Shown piece after piece: positions 26,001 to 38,000 of a stretch of 64,000 nucleotides of DNA. This stretch comes from Galbula dea (taxonomy: Eukaryota > Chordata > Aves > Piciformes > Galbulidae). Both the position numbers and the translations under genes were made by a program. The number at the start of each line of letters is the position of its first letter. Positions within the stretch are counted from its first letter, which is position 1. A model generated the notes under the pieces. The model was given only the letters and a program-made list of their open reading frames with translations, did no database searches and was not told the DNA's origin. The stretch lies in NCBI GenBank assembly GCA_013399015.1, contig VWZX01010908.1:124001-188000 (forward strand), given 5' to 3'.

Positions 26001-29000
26001 CAAGATGTAAATCACAACTTCAAACATACAAGGTTTAAATCTCATTCCTTTGCAGAGCTCCATGGGACAAAACTCTTAGTCTGGCAGGTCGTCCTCTCAA
26101 GCTTTATGGATGAGATTTGGAACTGCAGGAAAGCTCAAGTGATCTGTTCTCTTCTTCAGTGAGCAAATAAGCCACACAAAGAGTACAGAGATGCCCACCT
26201 GAAAGTGGCAACATCCCAATTCAACAGCCCTGTACATGTTCATTTAGATGCAGCTTTGCTGAAGACAGAGCCATCTGCATCCCATGAATCTTGGCTGAAC
26301 TTGATTCACAGACTAGACTGATCAGTTGCCTTCTCATTTACTTCATAGAAGTTCTCTACAGCCATTAGGTATCAATTAGTCTGGATATTTAAGTGGCAGA
26401 GACACACCAGTCAGTGGCTGAATGATTACCAGAGGAGAAAATACTATTTTTACTGAAGTAATTGTATTCACATAGCAGAAAGCCTCAGAGACTGACCAGA
26501 GCCAAAAGTCCAATTACCAAAAGGCACCTGCAGGGAAAGAGAACCTCATCTGCCAATGCAGTTGGCCAAAGTGTTCAGCACATGAGAAAAGGCAAAAGAG
26601 AGACAGAATGGTAGGAAAGTACAAAATTGTGCAACAGTTCTGTTCTAGGCTTCTCTCTACCCCCACTCTGAACCTGTACTTGTTCAGGTAATGTCTGACA
26701 ACACTATGTCACAGGACTCACATGCTGGAAGTCAGCTGCATTGCATAAAGAGATCTTTATTTAAACTTCAGATAAGCATATGTGAAGAGGTTGACTTTTT
26801 CAACCTTTATAGTTTACAAAGCAGCTAAATGAAAACCCTGTGACCTGTACTGAAAGCAGTAAGGCAGCAGCTTTGCAAGTGAAGAACCTGAACTTACCAT
26901 TTTAAGGAGCTGCATAGTAGCTGATCCTTTACAGGGGTACTTGTGAATTGAGGATGAAAACAAAAGCCACAAAAGGGAAAAACCCCAAGAAAACAAACCC
27001 ATAAAATTTAAGATAAACCACCTGTTCAGGCACCATCAAACCCCACTGAATTCCCTGGAGATGTAAAGGTCACTCCATGGGAGGCTTGCCAAGAACACAT
27101 CCACTGAGCTCTAACAGCTAGCTCCATGTTTCTCTCCCATCTTCTATCAAATGCTTGTCAAAGCTGTTTATTATGCCTCACAACACCCCTGTGAGGTAGG
27201 GAAGCATTGTATGCTGAGGTAGAAAGGAAGCAATTAGCTCAAGGCTGCAGAGCAAACCAGAGGCAAAAAAAAATCAAGAAGAGAACCCACAGGGCCCAGT
27301 TCCTGCTTATCTTATTCCATTCCTAGACAATTCTGTCTTCCTTATGGCATCAGAAGTTACATTTTCCTAAGGAAAACAATAACGATAACAAAAAAGACTC
27401 TGATGTACCGGAACAAAGGGAGGCTAAGCCAGGCTCAGCTCAAACTTACCTTACCAGTGCATCTGGTTTGCTTAGCTGGTTATTAGGAATACAGTTTTCC
27501 ATTAAGTCCTTATGTGTGCTTGGGCTCTTGCTGGCACACTTCTGTTTCTTCTCATTCTTGGCAGATGAGGAAGGGATGCTCCCGTTGCTTGCACTGTGAC
27601 TGCGAGGTGAGGAGTTCACAACCCCACTGACATTCTTGTAATTTTTGGCAGAGGCAGTGCATGAGTCCTCTTTCAAGAGGTTTTCTGTACTTCCTACAAG
27701 ATCATTATTTAATCTTTTACTATTGATATGGTTTTCCATATATTCAATTTCTTGTATTTTAGAGTCTACAGGTTGCAAAATGTTGTTGTTTATTCCAAGG
27801 TTGTGTTTCTTAGCATCTTTGTCCTTTTCTTTCCCTTTTTCTCTATATTCTAGCTCTGGCAACGTTGCAGATATTTTTTTATTGGCTGGAATGCCTCCAT
27901 TGTGCTGCAAAAGCATTGAGGAATCCATATCAGACAATCCTTTGGCTGCTGCAACACCAAAATAAAACAAAAAACCAAAACAAACAACACCACAGTTCAT
28001 TAAATCAATCAACAGTGTGACATCCACAGAAAAATCATTCAGTACACATCAATCATTTCTGCAGAAAACAATCACTAAGAGTCTAGAAAGAAAACCAGAA
28101 GTCACATGCTATTTTAAGGCAGAAACCAGTAATGAAGGGATTTTAATAGTAGTAAGGAATAATAAAGGGATTTTAATAATAATTATTAGTGCACTAAATA
28201 CCAGTGCAATCTAGTGTGAGTAGCTTGATGCAGCTGGTAATAAAGTAGTAAGCAGTGAGGACATAATTCATTTCTCCTGTCATACTAAGCACTGACAAAT
28301 CATTCTGTTGCTCACTGTAAGTACTTCCACCAAAACAACATGGGCTAAAGCAGCTCTTCCTTAGAAGGCTTTTTTCTTAATAGCAGATAACAGGAAACAG
28401 ACTAAGTAATCCTAAATGGCCCAGGTTGGAAGGAACCTTGAAGATCACCTAGTTCCAACCTCCCTGCCATGGGCAGGGATGCCACTCACTAGACCAGGTT
28501 GCCCAGGGCCACACCCAGCCTGGCCTTGAACACTGCCAGGGATGAGGCAGCCACAACCTCTCTGGGCAACCTGTCCCAGTGCCTCAGCACCCTCTGGGGG
28601 TACAGAACCTCCTCCTAATTTCCAGTCTAAATTTCTACTCTTTCAGCCTATATCCATTCCCCCTTGCCCTGCTGCAACCTGACCAGCTGAAAAGTCTCTC
28701 CCCTTCTATCCTGTAATCCCCCTTTAGGTACTGAAAGGCTGCTGCAAGGTTCCCTTGAAGCCTTCTCTTCTCCAGGCTGAACAACCCCAACTCCCTCAGC
28801 CTATTCTCATAGGGAAGGTGCTCTAGACCTTTGATCATCTTTGTGGCCCTCCTCTAACAGGTCCATAGGAAGTGTAACTTACCTTCCTCTGCCTCCCTCT
28901 CTTGCCTTTGTAGCATCTGCTGCTCTGGGGGCAGAGCTTGCTGGAGAAGCTGCATGTAGAACTCATTCTCTTTCTGCACTTCTTTTTGCTTCCTTAAACG

Positions 29001-32000
29001 CATTTTGTAGCTGACATAACTTTTAAAGCCAAAGCCCAAAGTCACTACAGGGTAGCCAATACTAAAACCAAAACACAAGCAACAGCATTATTGAAAATGG
29101 TACCATAAAAGCAAGTTCCTAAGTTGTCAGATAGCTGGGAACACATCTTTTCATAGAAAATGACACATAAAAGGGTTTTTGCTGTACTGCAATAAAGCTA
29201 CAGTTGAAAACTCTAGGCACCTCTTCATCAAGATATAATTAGAGTTCATTACAGACAGCAATTAACTGTAGCATAGATTAAAGGACTAAAACAATGCAAT
29301 TGCACTATAAATATCAAAAACAGCTTTTAGACAATCACCAGACTAGGAATTATGCACCTTTTAAGGAGGTGACAGCCAAATGCAGCAGAAGTTGCCAAGT
29401 TTTGCTCCTGAAGAGCTCTGTGATATGCAAGACATTAAACTGGGAGATGTGTTAACATTCACTCAGAACACTGAAAGGAGAAACTGATCCTCAGCCCCAT
29501 CCTTTCACACTCAGAAATGAAGAGCAGTTCCCTTTTCCACCATCACAGCTGAGACAAAACAATGGTTCTCCCAAAATCCTGCCTCTGCCACAGGCCCTCT
29601 GGCACCTTCTCACTGCAGCACATGCTGGCAAACAGGAACTGGAGAAGCCACTGGAACAAACAGCTTCAGGGTGACTGCATTCCTAGGGGGCCCAAGGCTG
29701 TGAGCTCACCTGGCACAGCTGGAAGTGACCCTGGAGGTAAAGGCTCCACAATCAACCACCTGCCTCTCTTGAAGACCAGAACATCTTACATGGGCAACAA
29801 ACAGCCTTCAGAAATTCCTCATTTAGGAGAGTGACCTTGAAGCTCTAAGGGGAAAACATCTAATCTCTTATCTTACTGACAGATAAGACATGAAGAATTT
29901 CCCTTCCACTCAGCCTCTGCAGTTCCACTTGCTGACAGAAGTGGAACAGAATTTTGGTCTTATTTTTTGTGTGTATCAGCTTCATCAAGCAGAATTTAAG
30001 TATTCTTATTAGCCTGGGACAACTGCATCAACACAGAACACTACCAAATCATGCCAGTGTATTAACAAGGGATACTCCATCAAGGAGCAAACTGTGATCC
30101 CTCTACAAGAAGAGCTCTGTCTGTGACAAGTATTTTAACAAAGCACAGCCAAGTTGCATTTTAAACACTGATGGTATCCTAGATGAAGGGAAAACTTGGC
30201 TATTAACCATTCTCATTCATTCTCAACCCTCTCATTCTTTGCTCAGTAATAGCTCTATGTTAATTGTGTTTCTAAGTAAGCTGCCAGAATGCAAGAATCA
30301 TTTGCATGTGCATCTGACAAACTCTCTGCCAAAGCTGCTTTTGTAACACTGGGCAGAGGCAGCTGTAGCTGCAGCTCTAAAACTCTGATGACAAGCTGAA
30401 ATGTTTGCATCCAATTCAGCAGCAGAAAGACCTTTCTACACAGCTCCTAAAGTGCTTTTGTAGAATTTAATTAGTGTTTAAAGGATTTATTGCACAATGT
30501 AGACAATATAAATTAAATGTCTAATTTACTGGAGACTGGAGCACAGGGAACTGGACCAAATGACTCCAGAAGAAACAGGACACATTTTAAATGTACCTCA
30601 ATCAATGCAGACTACACTAACCACCTGCAAAAAAAAAAAAAAGTACATTTCTTTCAGATGTGGATACTCTGCAGTTAAGTCTTCTGCCTGAAGTCACTCT
30701 TATCTTTTCCAAAGCAGTAGTGTTTGGGGTTTATTTTCTGCCATGATTTTCAACCTCAAGCTTATTCACTTCCTCTGGTGAATTATGAAATCAGATGCTC
30801 ATGAGAATCCTTCTCATTGGAGGGAGAAAAGAGGAGTGCTTTGTTACAGAAAAAGAAGATTTCCATAATGGGATCCATAAATTAGCAGTGAAATGATTCT
30901 TTTTTGGCTACTTTTACCATATATTCATTATGTGAACACAGAATTTGTAAACTGATGACAAGAACTCTGAAGAAATGCTAGCAATATCCAGGCTCCAAAT
31001 TCCCTACAGCTCACAAGCACTGTATCCTCTCCTGGAATATTTGATGACAGATATGAGAGGAGAGAACTGAAGAGCCAAACCCTAAATATTAATTTCCCTG
31101 GTGAGAGAAAGGTTAATAAGAAAAGGAAGAAAAAAATTCCACTTACCAGTGTGCTGCAAATGGACGACAAAGGTCTACATGGAAGTTTTTTAAGTCTTTA
31201 AATCTAATGGCTGCTTCAATATAAACAAAAAGTATCCAGAGAGATACTGTTGGTAAGCACACTCCCCTCTCTAGTGAGAGAAGAGAAGAAACAAACACCT
31301 TAGTAACATATTATGAGGATCAAATTCAAAGTGATTTTTAAAGCATTCCAAAAGTCCAGGGAGATTTTCAGACATATAGGGAATTGTAAGAGGGTTTGCT
31401 GCAGAATCAAGTGTCTAGGATGCCTTTGTTTTCAACCAAGTCTAAACTTTCACCTCCTTATCTTGCTTTATTACATTTATAAAGCATCAGTGAAAAATAA
31501 CAGATGCCCAGCTAGTGAAATAGCTTGGCACAAAACCCCATCCAGAGAAGGAACACAAATGGAAGAAACTGCAAGAAGATGAGGTAATGCTACAGCTTAT
31601 GATCTTTGAGTCAGAAGTGGTAAGCTTGGACTTCTTTTTCACTCCAAGTTAGGTATATCTTGGGAGAGGCAGTGAGCAAATCAGCTGGGAAAACAGCAGT
31701 GAGTAAGCACCATACTGGATACTCCATATACAGTAATGCAGACAACAGTCTGCAACTCAAACCCTGCAGCAGAGGAATATTCAGGACACTACTGGTGAGA
31801 ATGTAAACCAGCAGCCAAGCAAACCTAAGGTCTTAAAACCTCTTGGCCTATGGCAAATGCCACTGTTGCTTGCAACACAACCACTGTACATTTCCACAGA
31901 TCAATTCCAGTTATGTGCCACAAAGCTTCATAAAAATACACAAAGCTCTTGATTCCATGTTGACATCAACATGTTGTGTGCTGATTTAGAAACAGGTCCC

Positions 32001-35000
32001 AAATTTGAAACCAACAAGAGCATTTTATCCCAGGCCCTGAGGTTATTTACTGTGGTCTCTACCTTATCTGTCCACTCTGCATAAATGAGAAAGCTAGAGC
32101 AAAACCTGTCAACTTCAAGGGACTCAACATTCCAGCTAGGCAGACATACCACCTAAAAAAAATCAACTTCCAGAAACACAAAAAGAGAGCAAGTTCCCAT
32201 CAACTCAGATTATCATTTAAAAAGAAGAATCCTGCAGGTTGCAGTGAATTAAAATATTAAACAAGCCCAATAGCTACAGTTAAAACTTGCCCATCAGGTT
32301 CTTCCTTCAGGGTTTCTAAACATCAACCCTGAGAACAACTTCAGCTAACACTTGAACATATTAATACAATCCTAAAAATAACTCCAGATTTGCCATGTGT
32401 TTTAAATGGGGCAGCATCTGGTTCACAGTATCTTCCATTAGCTCCCACATTGTCATTATTATGAATGACTAATTTGTCAGAAAGATAATTGTGTTCACCA
32501 GCAAGCTGAGAGATGATCCATGCTATCCTGCAAAGCCTTGTGATCTGACAGCAAGTCTGACATGAAACATTACAAAAGTACCAAATGCCAAGGACTTGGG
32601 TACTGAATTGACCTCCCAAAACCATACCAAACCAAACCAAATAAAGTCTTACTCCTAAAACTTTTGGATTGAAGGAGTCCTGGTTTCAGCTGGGATAATT
32701 TCCTTCCCAGTAACTGGCCCAGTGCTGTGGTTTGGAACTGGGCTAGAATAATGGTGCTAACACACTGATGGTTTAGTTGTTGCTAAGTAGTGTTTGTACT
32801 AAGTCCAGGATTCTTCAGCTTCTCATGCCCTGCCAGCAAGAAGGCTGGAGGGGCACAAGAAGTCACACAGCAAGGACAGCAAACCCAAACTGGCCAAAGG
32901 AATATTCTATATCATATGATATCATGCCCAGTATATAAACTTGAAGGAACTGGCCAGGCCAGAGGGGGAGAATCACTGCTTAGGGACTGGCTGAGCATCA
33001 CTCAGCAAGTGGTGAGCAATTGCATTGTGCATCACTTGTCTTTCTGGGGGTTTATTTCACTCTTTTTGTTATCTTCTTTTTCATTACAATTATTCTATTT
33101 TATTTAAATTATTAAGCTGGTCTTATCTCAGCCCACAAGTGTTGCTTGTTCTTTATTCTCCTTCCCATCCCACCAGGGGCTGTGCAGTTGCTTAGCTGCT
33201 GGTTGGGGTTAAACCACAACAATGGGAGAGACACAAACAGAACCCAGGTCAAGTATTAGTGCTGATGCATAATGCTCCCCAAAGCCAACTGCTGCTCCAG
33301 AACCCAAGGATTTAGTAAAATAAACACAAACAACTAAGGATTAATATGTAATTAAAAAAAAAAAGGTCAGGAGGGGAGAAGATTTCTCCATACATGTCTC
33401 AAACTGTTGGGGCAGCCACACTACCAACTTGTTTGCCTACAAACTGAATCCAGTTGACACAAAGATTTGACTAATACAAATTAAACTATGATAACATCCA
33501 AAATGAACAGCCCATTCATTAATTGGGTAGCAGGAAGAATGTAACACTGGTTTGGTTGGATTGTTTTGTGGGCTTGGTTTTTTATTTGCTGGTTTGGTTT
33601 GTTAAGGGTTTTTTGGGTTGGTTGGTTGGGGATTTCTTTGTACATGCTCCCTATTTGTGGAGGTGCTGCAGAAGTGTTCTGAAGTCAGAAAAATATATAT
33701 ATATACAAACAAACATATATATGTATATAAATTCCTGGTTATACAACCTCAGTTCTATTGGTCAAGCTCTAATGATTACTACAAGATGCAGCCAGCCATA
33801 TATCCAGTGCAAATCAGCATGTTAACAAAGGCAACAGAACTCTCTTTAATCATAACAATACTGCATTCAAATAAATGTGGTAAACAAACAGAAGAGGCTT
33901 TCTGCATGTTACTGACAGCTCTAAGGTACCTACTCAACTCAATAAGCTGAAAATAAAGAAGAGTGACCTACCTGTGTGCCAGACATACTGTACCCAAACA
34001 TAGGTGCTGGCAGCAAAAAAGAGCCATTGTATTGGGATGAAGAGCAGACATATTATATTTGATGTGAATGCTACACAAACAAAAAATACTGAAAAGGCCT
34101 AAAAGAAAGGAGGGGTGGGGAGAAAGAAGAGTGGTTTGGTTTATTCCAGCAAATATTACCAGTGAATTCATGATGACACACAATGATTTCAACATAGAAA
34201 CACTAGTGCTGTTCATAATCAGGGCAAAGGAATGGAGCAGTTTAGCCAAGTAGAAACATAAGCAATGAAGAGAGAACTAGGTGCAACTTTAGATTTTGGA
34301 CTCTTCCAGCAAGTTTCCTAACAGATTTATTCCTTCCTTACTTGTTTGAAGCCTTTCATTGACACTGTTGATAGAGTATTCTCATTACTACATAAATGAC
34401 TACATTCAGTGTCATTTAATCTCTGAAAGAGTAGTAAATATCTCAACAGGCAAGGGCTTCCCTTTTACTTGAAAGAAAATCCTGTTCCCTAGTTAGGTTC
34501 TATAGGAATCTAAACCAATTTACTAACCTCAGGAATTCAAACAATATTCTCCTCTGCTGAAAATCTGATAGCTTTATATTTCATTTGCACTTGCCCCAGC
34601 TAAAACAGGCAGAGAGGAGAGACTTCAGCCCAGGTTACCCAGTCACTTGAAAATTCCTCCTCTTGGGACAGTGATCATCAGCACCAATTAACAACTAAGT
34701 TAGTTGTGTAACATGGAACATACCCTGAAACTCTGCAGGATTTGCCTCCAAAGGGAGAATAACTGTGTGCTCTACTCACCAAACCCTGGTATCTGAAGGA
34801 ATCGTAGACACTCCTGATGAAGAGCCAGAATGGCCACAGATACTCAAACCTGAACTCCAGGACAAAATCTGCCAGCAGCACTAGGGCCCACACTACCAAG
34901 AACTTCAGATACAGAAAAGTACTGTAAGGAGAGGAGAGGAAAAAAAAGGTTATTTCAGGTTGTTATTTCCAATAGAGAGACTTACTGTCTTCTTGATTTA

Positions 35001-38000
35001 ATTTTCTGCATTAGATGTTCAAGAATAAAAACTACAGACAACTGTAATACAGGTAAGAAAACTTCAGCCACAATATAATTTTCTTACAAACTAGGTAGTT
35101 TTATTATTACCTTAAAATCAGGCCTGCTGTAATGAGGTTAGTTATATTCAACTGCATTTGTTCTTAAAGTGGCAAAGAAACAGAAGGCTTGTCAGAGTTC
35201 TATTTGAGGACATCCATAGCAAAGTAAATGTATCCATCCAAAAAACCAAACCCCAAACCAAGCCCCAAAGCCAAAAACCAGAAGTGGAAGCACATGGGCC
35301 TTGAAACCAGCCTAACCTCTATTCTGATTTAATTCTTCCAAAGCCACATTCCCTTATTCTCACTGCATTCTGAACCACTGATGATCCTTCTTGGCTACAG
35401 AGTTCAAAATATTTGGAGATCCTATCTAACACAGGAGCACTTGAGAGATAAGCCCAGTCCATTCTGCTAGACAAGAGACACAGAACCCCTTCTCCTCACA
35501 ACCCAGCACCCAGAGACCTAGTGTGCTCCTCCAGGTCCCCAAAAATGCAACAACCTTGTACTGAATTGAGTTGTAGCAAAGGTAGGAGTTAAAAATCTTT
35601 ATTTTATTTTAAACTCAAGGGCAGCTTTTCCTTTTAGTAACTGTTTTTCCCTTCTCTATCATAGTTCCAACAAAACCAGGAGAACTTTGCCCTGGAATGT
35701 TTACTGATAAGCTGCCAAGAGCTTGCACACCCAGAGCCAGGTAGAGTCAAGTTTCTGCACTGCTCATGGACATGGAGCTTGTGTAGGAAGTTGTTCAAAG
35801 CTTCAGAGAAGATACTAAAATGTCAATGAAAAGTCTTACATGCCAGCAGAGGTTGAGAACCAACTGAGCTACTCATTCAATTACACTACTCATCAGACAA
35901 GGTCAGCTTCCAAGCCACAGCACTAGAAAACACTTTGATTTCTTGGGAATCAAAGATTAATTGCATGTGCCTGGCAGTGACCCTTATCAGCAGTCCTGGC
36001 CCCACTGCTTCCCTCATGGAAGAGGTTTTGTTTAGCTTCCTCACTTACTGTACACAACCAAGTTCTCCTCCAAAGCCCAATGCCAAGGTTTTTGCTGTTG
36101 CTAGACCCCCTGAAAGGAACTGCTGCAGTGGAATTACTTGTGTAAATGCTCTCAAATGTACTCACACAAGTACATGCTTCATATCAACACAAACTAAAGA
36201 AAGACTCCCTAGAAAATACATTTTTTGAAGTCTGAGATAAATAACCAACTTCCCCTGCACTTAACCCTCCTTGGCTTCCCTCCACTTAGTCTGTTGAATA
36301 TTCTGTATCTGGAGTTTAACATAATGGGACCAAAAACCAAACACAACTGAAGAGGCCAGAGGAGGCATTTTTAATTCAATGGAAGCAAAATTCATGAGGC
36401 ACACTTGGAAGAAAAGTTCAGGTACTGCATTTTTCAGCTTTTACAGAGCCACCTCCAGCCAATTAGTCAAAAATTACTCTCAGAGAAGAATGGAACTACA
36501 GTGTGAGTATTAAAAAACACCAAAACCAATCCAAACCCACAACAAAACCCACCAAACTCCATTAAATGGTGACATCTGCCCTGGTAGATCACACCTGCAG
36601 AGGCTGCTGCTCTGTTTATGATCTTCAAAAGAAATAAAAAGCAGCCACACTCAGAGGCTTCTCAGAGATAAAAAGTGACAGACACTTGGCTACCAGTCAC
36701 CACCTTCTTTGTGACCATGCTGCTGAACTGGACATGTGCAGCTCTTCAGATATGAGAAAATACATAAAAGCATCCCAGCCAGGCCATCCTTATTCTGTCA
36801 GCTGAGCTGGAAAAGCAGTTGTGTTGTGCAGGCACATTTTCTCCTGGCTTAAAGTTATGGCTATTGTTTACTTTTTGCCACTGAAATCCATAAAGAGTCT
36901 CCACTTCTCCTAGCAAACAAGGGCTGTCAGAACTAATGCTTTTCAACTGCTAAGTGCCTCTCTATGTTAAAGCATCTGCTGAATAAGAGTTCTGTACTAC
37001 AGCCATTAAAGTGATTTCTAATATTAAATTCCTATCAATCCAAAGGCCCCAGTGACATTTACCACCTTTTCAAGTGGAACTGTAACAATACAACATTTGT
37101 AATAAGGACTACCCAACAATATTAAAGAGCCTACTTCTCAGTCACCTGAAGGACTCAGAAGCAATTAAGAATTTAATGAGTACAAGACTAAGACACAAGA
37201 GAGTTATTCCTTTTATCAAAGACTTCATCCACTTCTGGTGGCCTCAGCAATAAAGTTGACTTCTGTGTAATCTATTCCACATATTTCTCCAACTCCATGG
37301 GCCCACATGCATACACACAGTTACAGAAAACATTTTAAAGGTACTACAGTCCAAACACAGAATCATCTAGGTTGGAAAAGACCTCCAAGATCATTGAGTC
37401 CAATCACTAACCTAACACTGCCAAGTCACCATGTCCCTCAGCACCACATCTCCATATCTCTTCAATCCCTTCAGAGATGGTGACTCCACCACTGCACTGG
37501 GAAGCCTGGGCCAACACCTAACAACCCTTTCAGGGAAGAATTTTTTCCTAATATCCAACCTAAACCTCCCCTGGCACAACTTGAGGCTGCTCCCTCTCAT
37601 TCTGTTGCTTGTTACCTGGGAGAAGAGACCAGGCCCCACCTGGCTGCAGCCTCCTTTCAGGGAGCTGTAGAGTGTGAGAAGGTCTCCCCTGAGCTTCCTC
37701 TTCTTCAGCCTAAACAAGCTCAGTTCCCTCAGCTGCTCCTCACAAGACCTATGCTTTAGGCCCTTTACCAGGTCCATTGCCCTTCTTTGGACATGCTCCA
37801 GCACCTCATTACCTTCCTTGTGGCTTTCTACACCAGGACCCCCTGCTCCCCCCACTTCTAGCATGCAGGACTGCCCAGTACCCCCTGCTCCCTCCAGTGC
37901 TAGCATGCAGGACTACCCAGTCAGACACTGCAGTCCATAACTAAACACCTCAGCTTTAAAATCCAGATATGATACAGCCTAAAGCCAGCAGCTCCCTCCT

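Larger units (their letters stand above)
19214..27449. other. MACO1: MACO1 intron 6, large and mostly featureless
   Basis: An 8.2-kb intron between the linker exon (27948-27450) and the first coiled-coil exon (19213-19055). It is AT-rich and strikingly poor in CR1 compared with the rest of the window. I can name only a MIR-like relic near 27150-27300 and a short CA run at about 24610-24627. No exon or structured RNA was recognised. Confidence 0.7.

Noticed and set aside
37412..37906. Minus-strand frame of 164 codons (EVLEHVQRRAMDLVKGLKH...)
   Set aside because: A translation of the CR1 LINE 3' region; the same peptide pattern recurs at the 7.2, 28.6 and 53.9 kb copies.
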